DNA of 64,000 nucleotides from Rhizobium sp. 11515TR (GTDB taxonomy: Bacteria > Pseudomonadota > Alphaproteobacteria > Rhizobiales > Rhizobiaceae), in NCBI RefSeq assembly GCF_002277895.1, contig NZ_CP022998.1, forward strand, positions 372,001 to 436,000. Reading direction: 5' to 3'. The position numbers and the translations under genes are program-made. Of this stretch, positions 16,756 to 25,681 are shown in pieces. Every line of letters begins with the position of its first letter. Position 1 is the stretch's first letter. The notes beneath the pieces are model-generated. The model worked only from the letters and a program-made list of their open reading frames with translations. It searched no databases and was not told where the DNA came from.

Positions 16756-17205
16756 ATGTATAAGACGCTTGCTTTGGCCGGCTTGGCACTGGCCGTCGCT
16801 GGAAGTCCGGCCTGGTCTCAGATTTATGGCGATAAGGGCCTGGCCAAGGTGATCCACGACCTGTCGACGATGGAGGACGCTGATCTGAACGTCCATTCCC
16901 CACGGACCGCTAAATTTATGGCGACCGTTTTCGACGGGGAGATCAACGATTGCAGCAGCAGCTCACGCCGTCTCTGTTCTTATCAGAGCGACGTAGAGAC
17001 AGTGCCCGATCTTTATGTGGGCATCAAAAATGACCGGATCGAAAGTGTGATCCTGTTCGATACGAAGCAAACCTTGGGTCCGAAGTGGACGTGCCGTATT
17101 CCACCGGGGGCCACTATGAGCTTGTGCGTCCGCTCAAACCTTTCCCCCGCAGAACGGGAGCGGGTTACGGCCGCCTGGAACGGCGCTGCCAAGGGGCAGA
17201 ATTAA
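16756..17205 (+). CDS. Small exported cysteine-containing protein, unknown
   Basis: The 149-residue product starts after a strong SD (GGAGGACGA). Signal peptide MYKTLALAGLALAVAGSPAWSQ is followed by a soluble domain with four cysteines (NDCSSSSRRLCSY, WTCRI, SLCVRS) placed to give two disulfides. No family recognised. It is the next gene after the DUF4189-like one, in the same direction, in a run of small exported proteins. Confidence 0.75.
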   Translation: MYKTLALAGLALAVAGSPAWSQIYGDKGLAKVIHDLSTMEDADLNVHSPRTAKFMATVFDGEINDCSSSSRRLCSYQSDVETVPDLYVGIKNDRIESVILFDTKQTLGPKWTCRIPPGATMSLCVRSNLSPAERERVTAAWNGAAKGQN

Positions 17206-17368
17206 TGCCGCGGTAGTTCCTGACGGTCTCGCTCTTAGTCTTCTCTATAGCGCGGCGATCAGGATAAGGCGGATCAAAAGGAATCGATTACTGCCCTCAT
17301 GAAGGGTTACGCCACGGGAGGCCATATTGTGCTCCAAGCGAAATCGATTTCGGGCATCACGAATTAAC

Positions 17369-18424
17369 ATGATGGATCAAACGAATATTACCGTAATGAA
17401 TTACTCGACGCGCGAGTATCCGGTTCAGGAACGGTTCGGAATGTGGGTCGACAAGAACCACTGCGAGAACAGGCTGACCAGCGATCCCGACATAGCGTTC
17501 GACGCAAGCGCCAGCGGAGCGGCGCTAGGGCCCTTCATTCTGTCGAGCAGGAAGTGGCTCAATCGGGCCCACAAGGCGCGTTATGAAATGTCTCGAACTC
17601 GCCGGCAGATCAGAACCGATGGGCTGGATTTCTATCGCTTCACATTGCTGCTCAGCGGAGAGTTCCTTTCGCGGACAGCGTCCGACCAGCCTATAAAATC
17701 TCCGGGCGACCTCTTCCTGTTGGATGCAGCGCAGACAAACGAATGCCTCATAGAGGCCGGTGAGGCGATCTCCTTAGTGGTTCCAAGGGCTATGCTGCCA
17801 GACAGTACCGCTGCCGCCCATGGAGCGACAATCACGGGAGGGATAGGGCGGCTTCTGGCCGATCACCTGTCCTCATTGTTCGCTAATCTGAGCCAGTTGA
17901 GGATGGCTGACATGGATTATGTTGTGCGGTCGACCCATCAATTGTTGATTGCCTCCGTCTCCCCGACGCCGGATGCGATACAAGTGGCAAGTACGCCAAT
18001 CCGTGCCGCGCTGGTGAGCAGAGTTCAGCGTTATATCGATCTCCATCTGCTCGATCCCAATCTCACACCGGATCGGATCTGTCGCGACATCGGTGTGTCG
18101 CGAGCAAAACTCTACCAATTGTTCGAGCATCAAGGCGGCGTGATGCGCCAGATCCAGAGCATGAGACTGCGTCTGGCCCGTGACAGTCTGGCAGACCGTT
18201 CGCTCGCACATCTTCGTATCGCGGAAATCGCCTGGAACCATGGCTTTTCGAACGAGCGATACTTCCATCGGCTGTTCAAGGCCGAGTTCGGCCACACCCC
18301 CCGGGAAACTCCCGATCAGATATCCGAGCGTGGATCGCCGTCCGGTGCCTGGCGGCTGGCGTTGGCGAAAGAACACCCGGATTCTTCCGGCTGGACCCTG
18401 CCTTTTGGCGTTCCCAATACTTAA
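17369..18424 (+). CDS. AraC-family transcriptional regulator
   Basis: The 351-residue regulator has an N-terminal AraC-binding-like domain (about 20-190; YPVQERFGMWVDK, LDFYRFTLLLSGEF, GDLFLLDAAQT) of the kind that follows FeaR/NphR regulators. The C-terminal double HTH is at about 235-330 (LTPDRICRDIGVSRAKLYQLFE, RIAEIAWNHGFSNERYFHRLFKAEFGHTPRE). ATG 17369 or 17372 is chosen over the GTG at 17327. It sits among small exported proteins but no target can be assigned. Confidence 0.88.
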   Translation: MMDQTNITVMNYSTREYPVQERFGMWVDKNHCENRLTSDPDIAFDASASGAALGPFILSSRKWLNRAHKARYEMSRTRRQIRTDGLDFYRFTLLLSGEFLSRTASDQPIKSPGDLFLLDAAQTNECLIEAGEAISLVVPRAMLPDSTAAAHGATITGGIGRLLADHLSSLFANLSQLRMADMDYVVRSTHQLLIASVSPTPDAIQVASTPIRAALVSRVQRYIDLHLLDPNLTPDRICRDIGVSRAKLYQLFEHQGGVMRQIQSMRLRLARDSLADRSLAHLRIAEIAWNHGFSNERYFHRLFKAEFGHTPRETPDQISERGSPSGAWRLALAKEHPDSSGWTLPFGVPNT

Positions 18425-18702
18425 AAACATGTCGGGCTCGTTGCCGGTTCACACAGCTGGACAGGTGGTGCTCATTTGTGGACCGGAAGAGACAGCTTCG
18501 GCCTTCCACTCAATCGGACGTACAACTATGCCTCAACCGAATGGCGACAACCGACTGTCTGCGAAACCCTTAAAAGGCGGCATCTGCCACTGATCGGTCG
18601 TCAACGTCAGCGCTGATTCCATCATGGCAACGTCACGTTCACTGACGCCATTTCGAACCTACCGGCCCCGTTGAGATGGGCCACGACCCAGGAGACACGA
18701 CC

Positions 18703-19074
18703 ATGAACTATTTACGCGGTGGAGCTTTATTCACCCTCGCCGTCTTGCTGAGCAGCTTCTTCACGAGCACCGGGCACGTCAAGGCAGCCGGTTTCGACTG
18801 CCGATATGCCAAAAGCCATGTCGAGAAACTCATCTGCGCGAACCCCGAGCTGTCCCGGTTTGACTCGCAGCTGAAGGACTTGTTCGTCACGGTCCAGAAC
18901 GAGACGAGCGGCCACGACGGCGAGACCGGCGCACTCATCGACCCGATCGGCGACGAGCAGCGCCAGTGGCGCGAAACGGTCCGGGACCGGTGCCCGGACG
19001 TGAGCTGCCTTCGGAAGGCCTACACCGCGCGCATCCGTGAGGTCAAAGAGAAGTGGTCCGACTCCTTGCAATAG
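18703..19074 (+). CDS. LprI-type (DUF1311) exported protein
   Basis: The 123-residue protein has a signal peptide (MNYLRGGALFTLAVLLSSFF, cleavage near VKAAG) and a single LprI N-terminal domain: FDCRYAKSHVEKLICANPELSRFDSQL at the front and QRQWRETVRDRCPDVSCLRKAYTARI at the end, with four conserved cysteines. LprI was named as a lysozyme inhibitor in Mycobacterium; in proteobacteria the domain is common in exported proteins of unknown role. ATG 18703 with AGGAGA upstream is chosen over 18676. Confidence 0.85.
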   Translation: MNYLRGGALFTLAVLLSSFFTSTGHVKAAGFDCRYAKSHVEKLICANPELSRFDSQLKDLFVTVQNETSGHDGETGALIDPIGDEQRQWRETVRDRCPDVSCLRKAYTARIREVKEKWSDSLQ

Positions 19075-19125
19075 ATCGGCTTCCATTCAACGAACATCCG
19101 CGATGTCATAGAAAGCAAAGAACAA

Positions 19126-19527
19126 GTGTCGATGATAACGAGATGGACGGCGCCTTTGGCTGTAATTCTGATCGTCGCGGTGACTGCAAGTGCCGCTACT
19201 GCCTATTGGATGACGACAAAGGCGCAACCGCCTGCAGCCCTTACCGTAGATCTTTCCGGTGAAAGGCAAACCGTGAGCGGTGAGTTCGATCAGCGTGTCA
19301 AAGCAAGCTTCCCGATCGGCTCCGCCGTGAGCGCAATGGGGGTTACGCTTCAAAATCAGGGTTTCTTCCGGCAAGACTGGAGTTCTTCGGTCGAGCGGGA
19401 ACATGTGGCTATGAGACGCGAGGATAGCTTTTCTTGCAATCGAAGCGCGTATATCTACTGGCATGACGACGGCGCAGATCACCTGACCTCAATCAGAGGC
19501 GCCTATCGCGACGAAGGTTGCCTTTGA
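19126..19527 (+). CDS. Small exported or membrane-anchored protein, unknown
   Basis: The protein has 131-133 residues, starting at GTG 19126 or ATG 19132. An N-terminal hydrophobic segment (LAVILIVAVTASAATAYW) can be a signal or anchor. The soluble part contains GEFDQRVKASFPIGSAVSAM, LQNQGFFRQDW and a Cys pair (SFSCNR, DEGCL). A frame that reads FP.GS...L...GF recalls small lipoprotein-like proteins, but I do not recognise a family. It is 51 bp after the LprI-type gene. Confidence 0.65.
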   Translation: MSMITRWTAPLAVILIVAVTASAATAYWMTTKAQPPAALTVDLSGERQTVSGEFDQRVKASFPIGSAVSAMGVTLQNQGFFRQDWSSSVEREHVAMRREDSFSCNRSAYIYWHDDGADHLTSIRGAYRDEGCL

Positions 19528-19597
19528 AAGGCCGTCTCCCGTTCCTTCTCACTTTATAATCCCGTCTCAACTGAAATCAGGATACCAGAACTGCCAA

Positions 19598-20305
19598 ATG
19601 CTTCGAGCCACATTCAGCCCGCATGCCGCCATTTTCGCACTCGTCGTTCTTTCCCCCCATATTGCCTTTGCAGGCACTAAGCCTTCGTTCAATTGTGCCA
19701 AGGCTGACTCGACGGCAGAAAAAGCCATTTGCAAAAACAACGAGTTGGCTGCGTCCGATGCCGCGATTGCCATAGCGTATAAAAAGCTTCAAACCACACT
19801 CGATCCAAAGGCGGCAGCAGCGCTTGCGGAAGATGAACGCTGGTTCGTCGGAACACGCGACGCGATAGCCGAGGCTGCGGAAGGAATGGCGCGCTCGGAT
19901 CTCGGTAGCGCCCTGAAGGAGCGGCTTAAATTTCTGAAAGCCATCAACCCGCATCCATCCGTCGATTTCGCCGGCTCCTGGCATAATATCGCGGGCGGTT
20001 TCGACATCACATCGGCACCCGATGGAACGCTAACCGTCAACGGTAACGCCGCGCATCCGGTGACTGGCAACTGGGTCTGCGAGTTCAATGGAAGCGCTAA
20101 ACCGGACGGCGCCACGCTGGTCGTCAAAGACGAGAATGATAAAGGCAATGATAATGCTGCCGCCCTGCGGCTCACGCGGGACGGTGCTGCGTTGAAAGTG
20201 GAAACGATACCCGCAACGACTGCCGCCGACGGCGCATCGCCTTATTGCGGCGTGAACGGATCCTTTGATGGTCCTTACTTCTCGGTTCCCTCCGGCTATT
20301 ATTAG
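19598..20305 (+). CDS. LprI-type N-terminal domain protein with C-terminal beta-rich domain
   Basis: The 235-residue exported protein has a signal peptide ending IAFAG and an LprI-type helical domain (about 28-110; FNCAKADSTAEKAICKNNELAASDAAI, then ALAEDERWFVGTRDAI). The cysteine pattern is partly lost compared with the first LprI-like gene. A C-terminal domain of about 110 residues (FAGSWHNIAGGFDITS, GNWVCEFNGSAKPD, YCGVNGSFDGPY) looks like the small beta domain that often follows it. Second LprI-type protein in 1.6 kb. Confidence 0.78.
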   Translation: MLRATFSPHAAIFALVVLSPHIAFAGTKPSFNCAKADSTAEKAICKNNELAASDAAIAIAYKKLQTTLDPKAAAALAEDERWFVGTRDAIAEAAEGMARSDLGSALKERLKFLKAINPHPSVDFAGSWHNIAGGFDITSAPDGTLTVNGNAAHPVTGNWVCEFNGSAKPDGATLVVKDENDKGNDNAAALRLTRDGAALKVETIPATTAADGASPYCGVNGSFDGPYFSVPSGYY

Positions 20306-20425
20306 CCGCTGCCAAGACGTCCGATCCGAAAGCCACGCCGCCCGTAAGACGATCTGCCATTTAATTTTCAAAGTGAAAATCTTGATGGCCGCGCGCTGAG
20401 ATGCCATTCTCGCCAAACAACGAAA

Positions 20426-20944
20426 TCAAACCGACAACCTGTCTCCGGCATTTCCGGGCTCTCCGGGAAAATAGAGTTGGGTGGTGAGGACGCGTCCACC
20501 CGGACGTTGTACCTTGAAATGAAAATGACGGGTTCGCCCGGGATATAGCGCGGGCACGATGGTGTTGAACCACCAGCGGCCCTGCGTGTCTGCAAACTGG
20601 TGTCCGCGCAGGCGGAAACCCACGCTGTCATAGTAGCCGTTTTCGTCGGCCTGCCAGATCTCGACGAGGCTGCCGGCTAAAGGGCGGCAACGATTGTCGA
20701 AGACGAAGCCAGCGACCGTTATTCGCTCGCCTCCGGGCGCATCCGGATAGAGGTCCCGGTTCAGCGGCGAGTTCGGCCTGAAAAACGGACCGGCTTCCCG
20801 TTCGAGGGTCACCTCGTCTCCATCGTCACATGCGGATGTGAGCGGCAGTTCGGGACCGGCCTGCGCAAACGCTCTCGTTCTTGCCGCCTCGATAAGAGGC
20901 AGAGTCAGAAAGGCAGTCAGAAGCGAACGTCTGTCGGAGGGCAA
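20426..20944 (-). CDS. Intradiol ring-cleavage dioxygenase-like protein, C-terminally truncated
   Basis: The 172-residue protein has a twin-Arg-like leader (DRRSLLTAFL...RAFAQ) and the intradiol fold: AGPFFRPNSPLNRDLYPD, ITVAGFVFDNRCRPLAGSLVEIWQADENG, then Fe(III)-ligand candidates Tyr in NGYYDS, Tyr in ALYPGRT and the two His of RHFHFKV, ending LTTQLYFPGEPGNAGD. It stops early. Family members normally continue for 25-30 residues to a final FDFV motif, and CRFDFVVW is found one frame over directly downstream (about 20426-20445). A deletion with frameshift is likely. Such exported intradiol enzymes cleave catechols; activity of the truncated form is doubtful. Confidence 0.75.
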   Translation of the reverse strand: MPSDRRSLLTAFLTLPLIEAARTRAFAQAGPELPLTSACDDGDEVTLEREAGPFFRPNSPLNRDLYPDAPGGERITVAGFVFDNRCRPLAGSLVEIWQADENGYYDSVGFRLRGHQFADTQGRWWFNTIVPALYPGRTRHFHFKVQRPGGRVLTTQLYFPGEPGNAGDRLSV

Positions 20945-20992
20945 GGTTGGTCTTCCGGTTTGGAGGAATTCAATGGTGAGCTAGCCGGCAGG

Positions 20993-22075
20993 TCACTGCA
21001 GGCGCTGCGCGGCGTTCGCCTGTGCCTCCCTGATCAGGCCGGAATACATGTTCTCCTTGCCGGGATACCACGGCATCGTGCCGATTGACCCGAAGCCGGG
21101 GATCGTTTCCATATGTGCGACCATGCGGGCGCGCATGCGCTCGTCAGGAAGCGGGCCGGTCATTGCCTGGACATTGTCGGTCATGTGGTCGGGGTTGGAT
21201 GTGCCGCAGAGTACGGTTGTTACAGCAGGGTGCGCCATGACCCATTTCAGGAAGAATTGCGCCCAGCTCGTTGCTCCGAATTCCTGGGCGAAGCCTGGAA
21301 GCGGATGTCCCTCGACCACCTTGATCAGCCGCGCCTTTTCAAGCGGTAGATTGATCAGGACGCCGACGCCCTTGTCGGCCGCGGCCGGCAGCAGGCGTCT
21401 CTCCGCGTCGCGGTTGAAGATCGAGTAGTTCGTCTGGATAAAGTCGACATCGTCGCGCTGCACGATTGCCAAGAGCTGGTCCTGCGCTGCCGACTCGTGA
21501 TGGGTCACGCCGACATGGCGTATGAGCCCTTCCTTCTTCCATGCCTTCATCAGCGGGATGATGACCGGCGCGTTGGTGATGCTGTGGCACTGCATGAGAT
21601 TGATCGTGGCGCGCCACATCCGCATCCGTGACTGGCGAAAGCTTTCAACGGCGTGGCTTTCGTCCCCGAGATATTCTCCGGTCGACCAGACCTTGTTGGC
21701 GAGGAACATCTCGTCTGATCCTTCAAACTCACCCATGAACTGGCCGACGCTGACTTCGGCCGAGCCGTAGAGCGGCGATGTGTCGACCACGCGACCGCCT
21801 GCGGCGACATACCTCTCAAAGACCTGCCTGAGAGCGTCACGACGGTCCCCAGGCTTCAGGTCAAAGGTTAGGAAGGTGCCGAGACCCAGGGCTGTGACCT
21901 TTTCGCCGGTGCGTGGCAAGGTTCGTGTCACCACATTCGGGTTTGATCCGGGGGTTGGCGATGTCGCATTCGTTTCCTGGGTCTGGGCCCTGGCTTCCGT
22001 GGCGAGAGCTAACCCTGTTGCCGCCGCACCCATCGTGCCAAGGAAACCGCGTCTATTGATCTTTGACTGGTCCAT
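20993..22075 (-). CDS. Tat-exported aldo/keto reductase
   Basis: The 360-residue protein begins with a twin-arginine leader (NRRGFLGTMGAAATGLALA, cleavage near ARAQ). The TIM barrel has the AKR tetrad: D98 in VVDTSPLYGSAE, Y103, K128 in ANKVW and H164 in MQCHS. The C-terminal part SWAQFFLKWVMAHPAVTTVLCGTSNPDH is the NADPH-binding end. Periplasmic AKRs are uncommon because they need cofactor, so folding with NADPH before Tat export is implied. Follows the MBL-fold gene by 25 bp in one operon. Confidence 0.9.
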   Translation of the reverse strand: MDQSKINRRGFLGTMGAAATGLALATEARAQTQETNATSPTPGSNPNVVTRTLPRTGEKVTALGLGTFLTFDLKPGDRRDALRQVFERYVAAGGRVVDTSPLYGSAEVSVGQFMGEFEGSDEMFLANKVWSTGEYLGDESHAVESFRQSRMRMWRATINLMQCHSITNAPVIIPLMKAWKKEGLIRHVGVTHHESAAQDQLLAIVQRDDVDFIQTNYSIFNRDAERRLLPAAADKGVGVLINLPLEKARLIKVVEGHPLPGFAQEFGATSWAQFFLKWVMAHPAVTTVLCGTSNPDHMTDNVQAMTGPLPDERMRARMVAHMETIPGFGSIGTMPWYPGKENMYSGLIREAQANAAQRLQ

Positions 22076-22100
22076 GAGGTTTCTCCTATTTCCTTAGCCG

Positions 22101-23093
22101 TCAGAACTGCCAATTGGCCGGAACCCAGGCGTAGCCGCCATCGGTCTTCAGCATCCGGCCGAGACCGGGGAATGGATAGTGGAATCCCAGGACGGGCATG
22201 CGCTCGGCAGCTGCCCTGTCGAAAATACGACGGCGGGAGGAAAGGGCCGTCTCCTTGTCGCGGTCCGGACCCGGAACCCAGGGTCTGTCGACGTTGACAA
22301 CAGGGTGATAGGCAAGGTCTGCCGTCAGCAGCAATTGGTCGCTTCCGGAATGGACGAGGAAGGTCGCCATCCCCGGCGTGTGGCCGGATGCGACAATTGT
22401 CGTCAGACCAGGCACAATCTCGGCGCCGGCTTCGTAGAGCTCGACATCGTTCATGAACGGCTCGAGGCTGTTCTTGATGTTCGCCGCAAAGCGCATGCGG
22501 AATTCCACCGGGACCGGCATGTAAGAGAGATCCGGATCGGTTCGGACGAAGAAATCCCAGTCCGCCTTCGGGACGAAGACGGAGGCGCGAGGAAAGGCCT
22601 TGCGGCCGTCTGCAGTTCTTAAGTTACCGACATGATCGGGGTGAGTGTGGGAGATGACGATCGCATCGATGTCCGCAGGATCGAGACCGATCGCCGCCAG
22701 GTTATCGAAGATCTGCCCGCCATTCGGGCCCATGGTCTTGCCGGCTCCGGCTTCGATGAGTATCCGCCGACTGCCGGTTTCGATCAACAGCGTGTTAAGA
22801 TTGAGGGTCATGTGGTCCGTCGGCAGAAATGCTTGGCGCAGAACCTCCTGAAGCTCGGCTTCCGGCGCGTCGCTCGCATAGATGCGGGGCGGACCACCGA
22901 TCACGCCATCGCTCAACACCGTAGCGCCGATCTCTCCGACGCGGAAGCGGTAATGCCCGGCATTGCCGGCCGGCGACGCCGCCGCTTGGGCGTTGGCGCT
23001 GCCGGAGCTACCCAGGCTTGGGATGAGCATCGTTGATGCGCCTGCGACAGCGGACAGCATGATGGCACGTCTGTTGAGGGTGAAGGCATTCAT
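22101..23093 (-). CDS. Tat-exported MBL-fold metallo-hydrolase
   Basis: The 330-residue protein has a Tat-like leader (LNRRAIMLSAVAGASTML, Ala-rich cleavage region). The metallo-beta-lactamase fold shows the dinuclear metal motif SHTHPDHVG (H149, H151, D153, H154), later ASGHTPGMATFLVHSG (His), LLLTADLAYHP (Asp) and GFHYPFPGLG (His). Resembles quorum-quenching/PNGM-like and hydrolase B-type enzymes; substrate unknown. First gene of the operon with the AKR and intradiol genes; divergent LysR at 23262. Confidence 0.9.
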   Translation of the reverse strand: MNAFTLNRRAIMLSAVAGASTMLIPSLGSSGSANAQAAASPAGNAGHYRFRVGEIGATVLSDGVIGGPPRIYASDAPEAELQEVLRQAFLPTDHMTLNLNTLLIETGSRRILIEAGAGKTMGPNGGQIFDNLAAIGLDPADIDAIVISHTHPDHVGNLRTADGRKAFPRASVFVPKADWDFFVRTDPDLSYMPVPVEFRMRFAANIKNSLEPFMNDVELYEAGAEIVPGLTTIVASGHTPGMATFLVHSGSDQLLLTADLAYHPVVNVDRPWVPGPDRDKETALSSRRRIFDRAAAERMPVLGFHYPFPGLGRMLKTDGGYAWVPANWQF

Positions 23094-23191
23094 CTGTCTT
23101 TCCTTCTTCTGGGCGCCTTGTTTCGTCCCTCTCCTCGATCAGACATGACCGACGACGAGGCGTTTCCGTAGCGCAGCGCCTGAGTTTCGCT

Positions 23192-23238
23192 CATCATGAC
23201 ATGATGCTATTGATCTGATAACCTGCACTGAGTTTATC
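23192..23238. promoter_or_regulatory. Two inverted repeats in the MBL/LysR divergent promoter region
   Basis: CATCAT-GAC-ATGATG (23192-23206) and GATAA-N12-TTATC (23217-23238) lie between the divergent starts at 23093 and 23262. One or both are candidate LysR sites. Confidence 0.4.
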
Positions 23239-23261
23239 GGCTTGATTAGAGAAACTTCGCA

Positions 23262-24182
23262 ATGGACCCTATCCGACTGGACAGCTTCGACGTGTTCGTT
23301 GCCATCGTACGCTGTGGGGGGTTCCGCGCGGCAGCACTCGAGCGAGGGATCTCTTCATCTGCCTTAAGCCAGACGATGAATACTCTGGAGGAGGCCCTGG
23401 GCATCCGGCTGCTCAACCGAACGACAAGGAGCGTGTTTCCAACGGAGGCCGGACAGCGCCTACTTGAACGGCTTGCACCTGCGCTGAGCGACATTAAGCT
23501 CGCCATCGCAGAGGTCGACGAATTGCGCGATAGCCCATCCGGAACTATCAGGATCAACGCACCAGCACCGGCCGTCGATCATTTCCTTTGCCCGCTCGTG
23601 TTCGACTTTATGGATGTTTACCCCGAGGTGAAGATCGAGATCATCAGCGATGCGGCCGTCATCGATATCGTAGAACAGGGTTTCGATGCGGGCGTCAGGT
23701 TCGGCAAGCAGCTGGCGCAGGATATGATCGCGCTGCCGCTTGGACCCGCACTTCGTTATGCAATCGTTGCTTCCCCTGACTATATCAAGAGATGTGGACA
23801 GCCGCAGACGCCGCACGAGCTTGTTGATCACGACTGTGTCAAACGCCGCTTCCCTGGTGGCACCCTCGTCACGTGGCGGTTTGACGAGAAAGGCGAAGAG
23901 ATCGAGGTTACTCCAACTGGCCGCCTGACCGTCAGTTCCGCGCACAATGAACTTCAGGCTGCGCTGGCGGGCAGAGGAATAGCCCATGTCTTCGATGACT
24001 ACGCCAAACCATATGTCCAGAGTGGCAGGCTGGTTGAGCTTCTCTGCGACTGGAGCCCCACCTTGCCACACTGGTTTTTATACTACCCCAGCCGCCGACT
24101 CCCGAGCGCCGCCATGCGTGCGTTTCTGGATTTCATGAAAGGCTACGTCTGGAAGGCGAAGGACGCCCTCGTTCCGCGGTGA
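23262..24182 (+). CDS. LysR-family transcriptional regulator
   Basis: The 306-residue standard-length LysR has the HTH FDVFVAIVRCGGFRAAALERGISSSALSQTMNTLEEALGIRLL followed by NRTTRSVFPTEAG (quoted in part). The effector domain includes VDIVEQGFDAGVRFG in the related form IDIVEQGFDAGVRFG, and the end RRLPSAAMRAFLDFM. Belongs to the same subgroup as the regulators at 27360 and 29517. Divergent from, and inferred to control, the MBL/AKR/intradiol operon. Confidence 0.92.
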   Translation: MDPIRLDSFDVFVAIVRCGGFRAAALERGISSSALSQTMNTLEEALGIRLLNRTTRSVFPTEAGQRLLERLAPALSDIKLAIAEVDELRDSPSGTIRINAPAPAVDHFLCPLVFDFMDVYPEVKIEIISDAAVIDIVEQGFDAGVRFGKQLAQDMIALPLGPALRYAIVASPDYIKRCGQPQTPHELVDHDCVKRRFPGGTLVTWRFDEKGEEIEVTPTGRLTVSSAHNELQAALAGRGIAHVFDDYAKPYVQSGRLVELLCDWSPTLPHWFLYYPSRRLPSAAMRAFLDFMKGYVWKAKDALVPR

Positions 24183-24222
24183 TTTTGGCAGTAGCTTGCG
24201 TAGAGGCAGATCGGAACTTCTC

Positions 24223-24660
24223 CTAAATCCGGCGTTCTTCGGCCGCATCGAACTCTCTACGCGAGGCTTCAATGTCTTGCCATGTGTCACGGATCCAGTC
24301 GGTAAATCCCGCGAGCGGCTTCAGCATCGATTTTCCGCGGTCGGTCAACTCGTATTCCACGCGCGGTGGCAGTTCGGTGTAGTAATGCCGCGCGACCAGC
24401 CCATCCCTCTCAAGATTGCGAAGAGTAAGCGTCAGCATACGCTGGGAGATATCGGGAATACCGCGTCGAAGGGAGCCGAACCGCATCGGTGCATCGGGGG
24501 AAAGCGATAGCATCGAGACGACAAGGATCGTCCATTTGTCTCCCAGACGAGCCAGCACGCTTCCCGGGGCGCACGGGGTCAGAACCGGCCCTCGCGGCGT
24601 TTCGATTACTGGCCGGCCGTTTATCTCGCGTGGCATTACGCCTCCTGCATTCACTTTCAT
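24223..24660 (-). CDS. HxlR-family transcriptional regulator
   Basis: The 145-residue winged-helix protein has the HxlR core GSVLARLGDKWTILVVSML, MRFGSLRRGIPDISQRMLT, LRNLERDGLVARHYY and the wing PPRVEYELTDRGKSML. The usual redox-type Cys is present in LTPCAPG just before the core. It starts at ATG 24660, or at 24636 (MPREINGR). It is divergent from the NmrA-like gene with a 19-bp palindrome next to that gene's start, the normal HxlR arrangement for control of a neighbouring oxidoreductase. Confidence 0.9.
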   Translation of the reverse strand: MKVNAGGVMPREINGRPVIETPRGPVLTPCAPGSVLARLGDKWTILVVSMLSLSPDAPMRFGSLRRGIPDISQRMLTLTLRNLERDGLVARHYYTELPPRVEYELTDRGKSMLKPLAGFTDWIRDTWQDIEASRREFDAAEERRI

Positions 24661-24728
24661 TGGTTATCTTCGTGTGCCCGAGGACCAAAATTGTGCCGTC
24701 TTGCGCGGATTTTCCGATTGTTCCACAT

Positions 24729-24747
24729 GGTAACTACATAAGTTATC
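24729..24747. promoter_or_regulatory. Candidate HxlR operator
   Basis: GGTAACT-ACATA-AGTTATC is an inverted repeat with six of seven paired bases, 14 bp before the NmrA-like start codon (24761). HxlR/YodB-type regulators bind short GTA/TAC-type dyads of this size. Confidence 0.5.
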
Positions 24748-24760
24748 AAGGAGAACCAAC

Positions 24761-25672
24761 ATGTCAAATACGCCAGAGTTTCTCGTGTTCGGAGCGACGG
24801 GCCAGCAAGGAGGAGCGGTGACACGGGCGTTGCTCGAAGCAGGCCGGAAAGTTCGCGCCTTCGTTCGCGACCCACACAGCGAAAAGGCAAAGTCACTTGC
24901 CGCGGACGGTGTCGTCCTGGCGGTGGGTGACTTGTTCGACCGCGCATCGATCGACCACGCGATGCAAGGAATCTATGGCGTGTTCAGCGTGCAGACGAGC
25001 TCTCCATCCGGATTGCTTACGGATGAACAGGAAGTCGAGCAGGGCAAGTCTATCGCTGACAGCGCGGTGTCCAACGGCGTTGCTCATTTTGTCTATTCGT
25101 CAACCGGAGCTGCGGGCAAGGGCCACACCGGGATGGGTCATTTCGACAGCAAGTCTCGCATCGAGGACTATGTTCGCAGCTTGCCAATCGTCACGACAAT
25201 CACCCGCCCCGCCAGCTTCATGGAGATGATGATGCTCCCGGGAATGGGTTTGAACACCGGCGTTTTTACATATTTCATGCAGCCGGATCAGTCGATGCAG
25301 ATGATAGCACTCCATGACCTTGGTCGCATCAATGCGCAGATACTTTGCCAACCTGATCTCTATGCCGGCCGGGTCATCGAACTATCTGGACAAGACATCA
25401 CAGGAAAGGATCTGCAAGACGCCTTTTCGCATGCCGCAGGACGTCCCATTCGCTACCAGCGGTTTTCCGAGGAGTTGCTGAGCAAGAACGACTTTCTGAA
25501 ACGGCTGACTGTTCTCGTTGATAACGGCGTGGTCGCCGGGATCGCAGACATCGCGGCCCTCGAAAGTGAGTTCGGACCGATGTTGAGGTTGGAGCAGTGG
25601 CTTTCCGGCCCAGGAAAAACGTTGTTTGAAAACGCACTCAGCGCGAAATCATCAAGTATCGGACTGCGATGA
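24761..25672 (+). CDS. NmrA-like NAD(P)-binding protein
   Basis: The 303-residue atypical SDR starts after SD AAGGAG. The dinucleotide motif is FGATGQQGGAVTRAL (8-22), with AFVRDPHS as the NADP-selective loop, then FVYSSTGAAGKG and TITRPASFMEMM. It lacks a clear YxxxK pair, as usual in NmrA/HSCARG proteins, which sense NADP ratio or act as quinone/enone reductases. Controlled probably by the divergent HxlR gene. Followed 9 bp after the stop by a perfect 12-bp hairpin. Confidence 0.9.
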   Translation: MSNTPEFLVFGATGQQGGAVTRALLEAGRKVRAFVRDPHSEKAKSLAADGVVLAVGDLFDRASIDHAMQGIYGVFSVQTSSPSGLLTDEQEVEQGKSIADSAVSNGVAHFVYSSTGAAGKGHTGMGHFDSKSRIEDYVRSLPIVTTITRPASFMEMMMLPGMGLNTGVFTYFMQPDQSMQMIALHDLGRINAQILCQPDLYAGRVIELSGQDITGKDLQDAFSHAAGRPIRYQRFSEELLSKNDFLKRLTVLVDNGVVAGIADIAALESEFGPMLRLEQWLSGPGKTLFENALSAKSSSIGLR

Positions 25673-25681
25673 AGCATGAAA

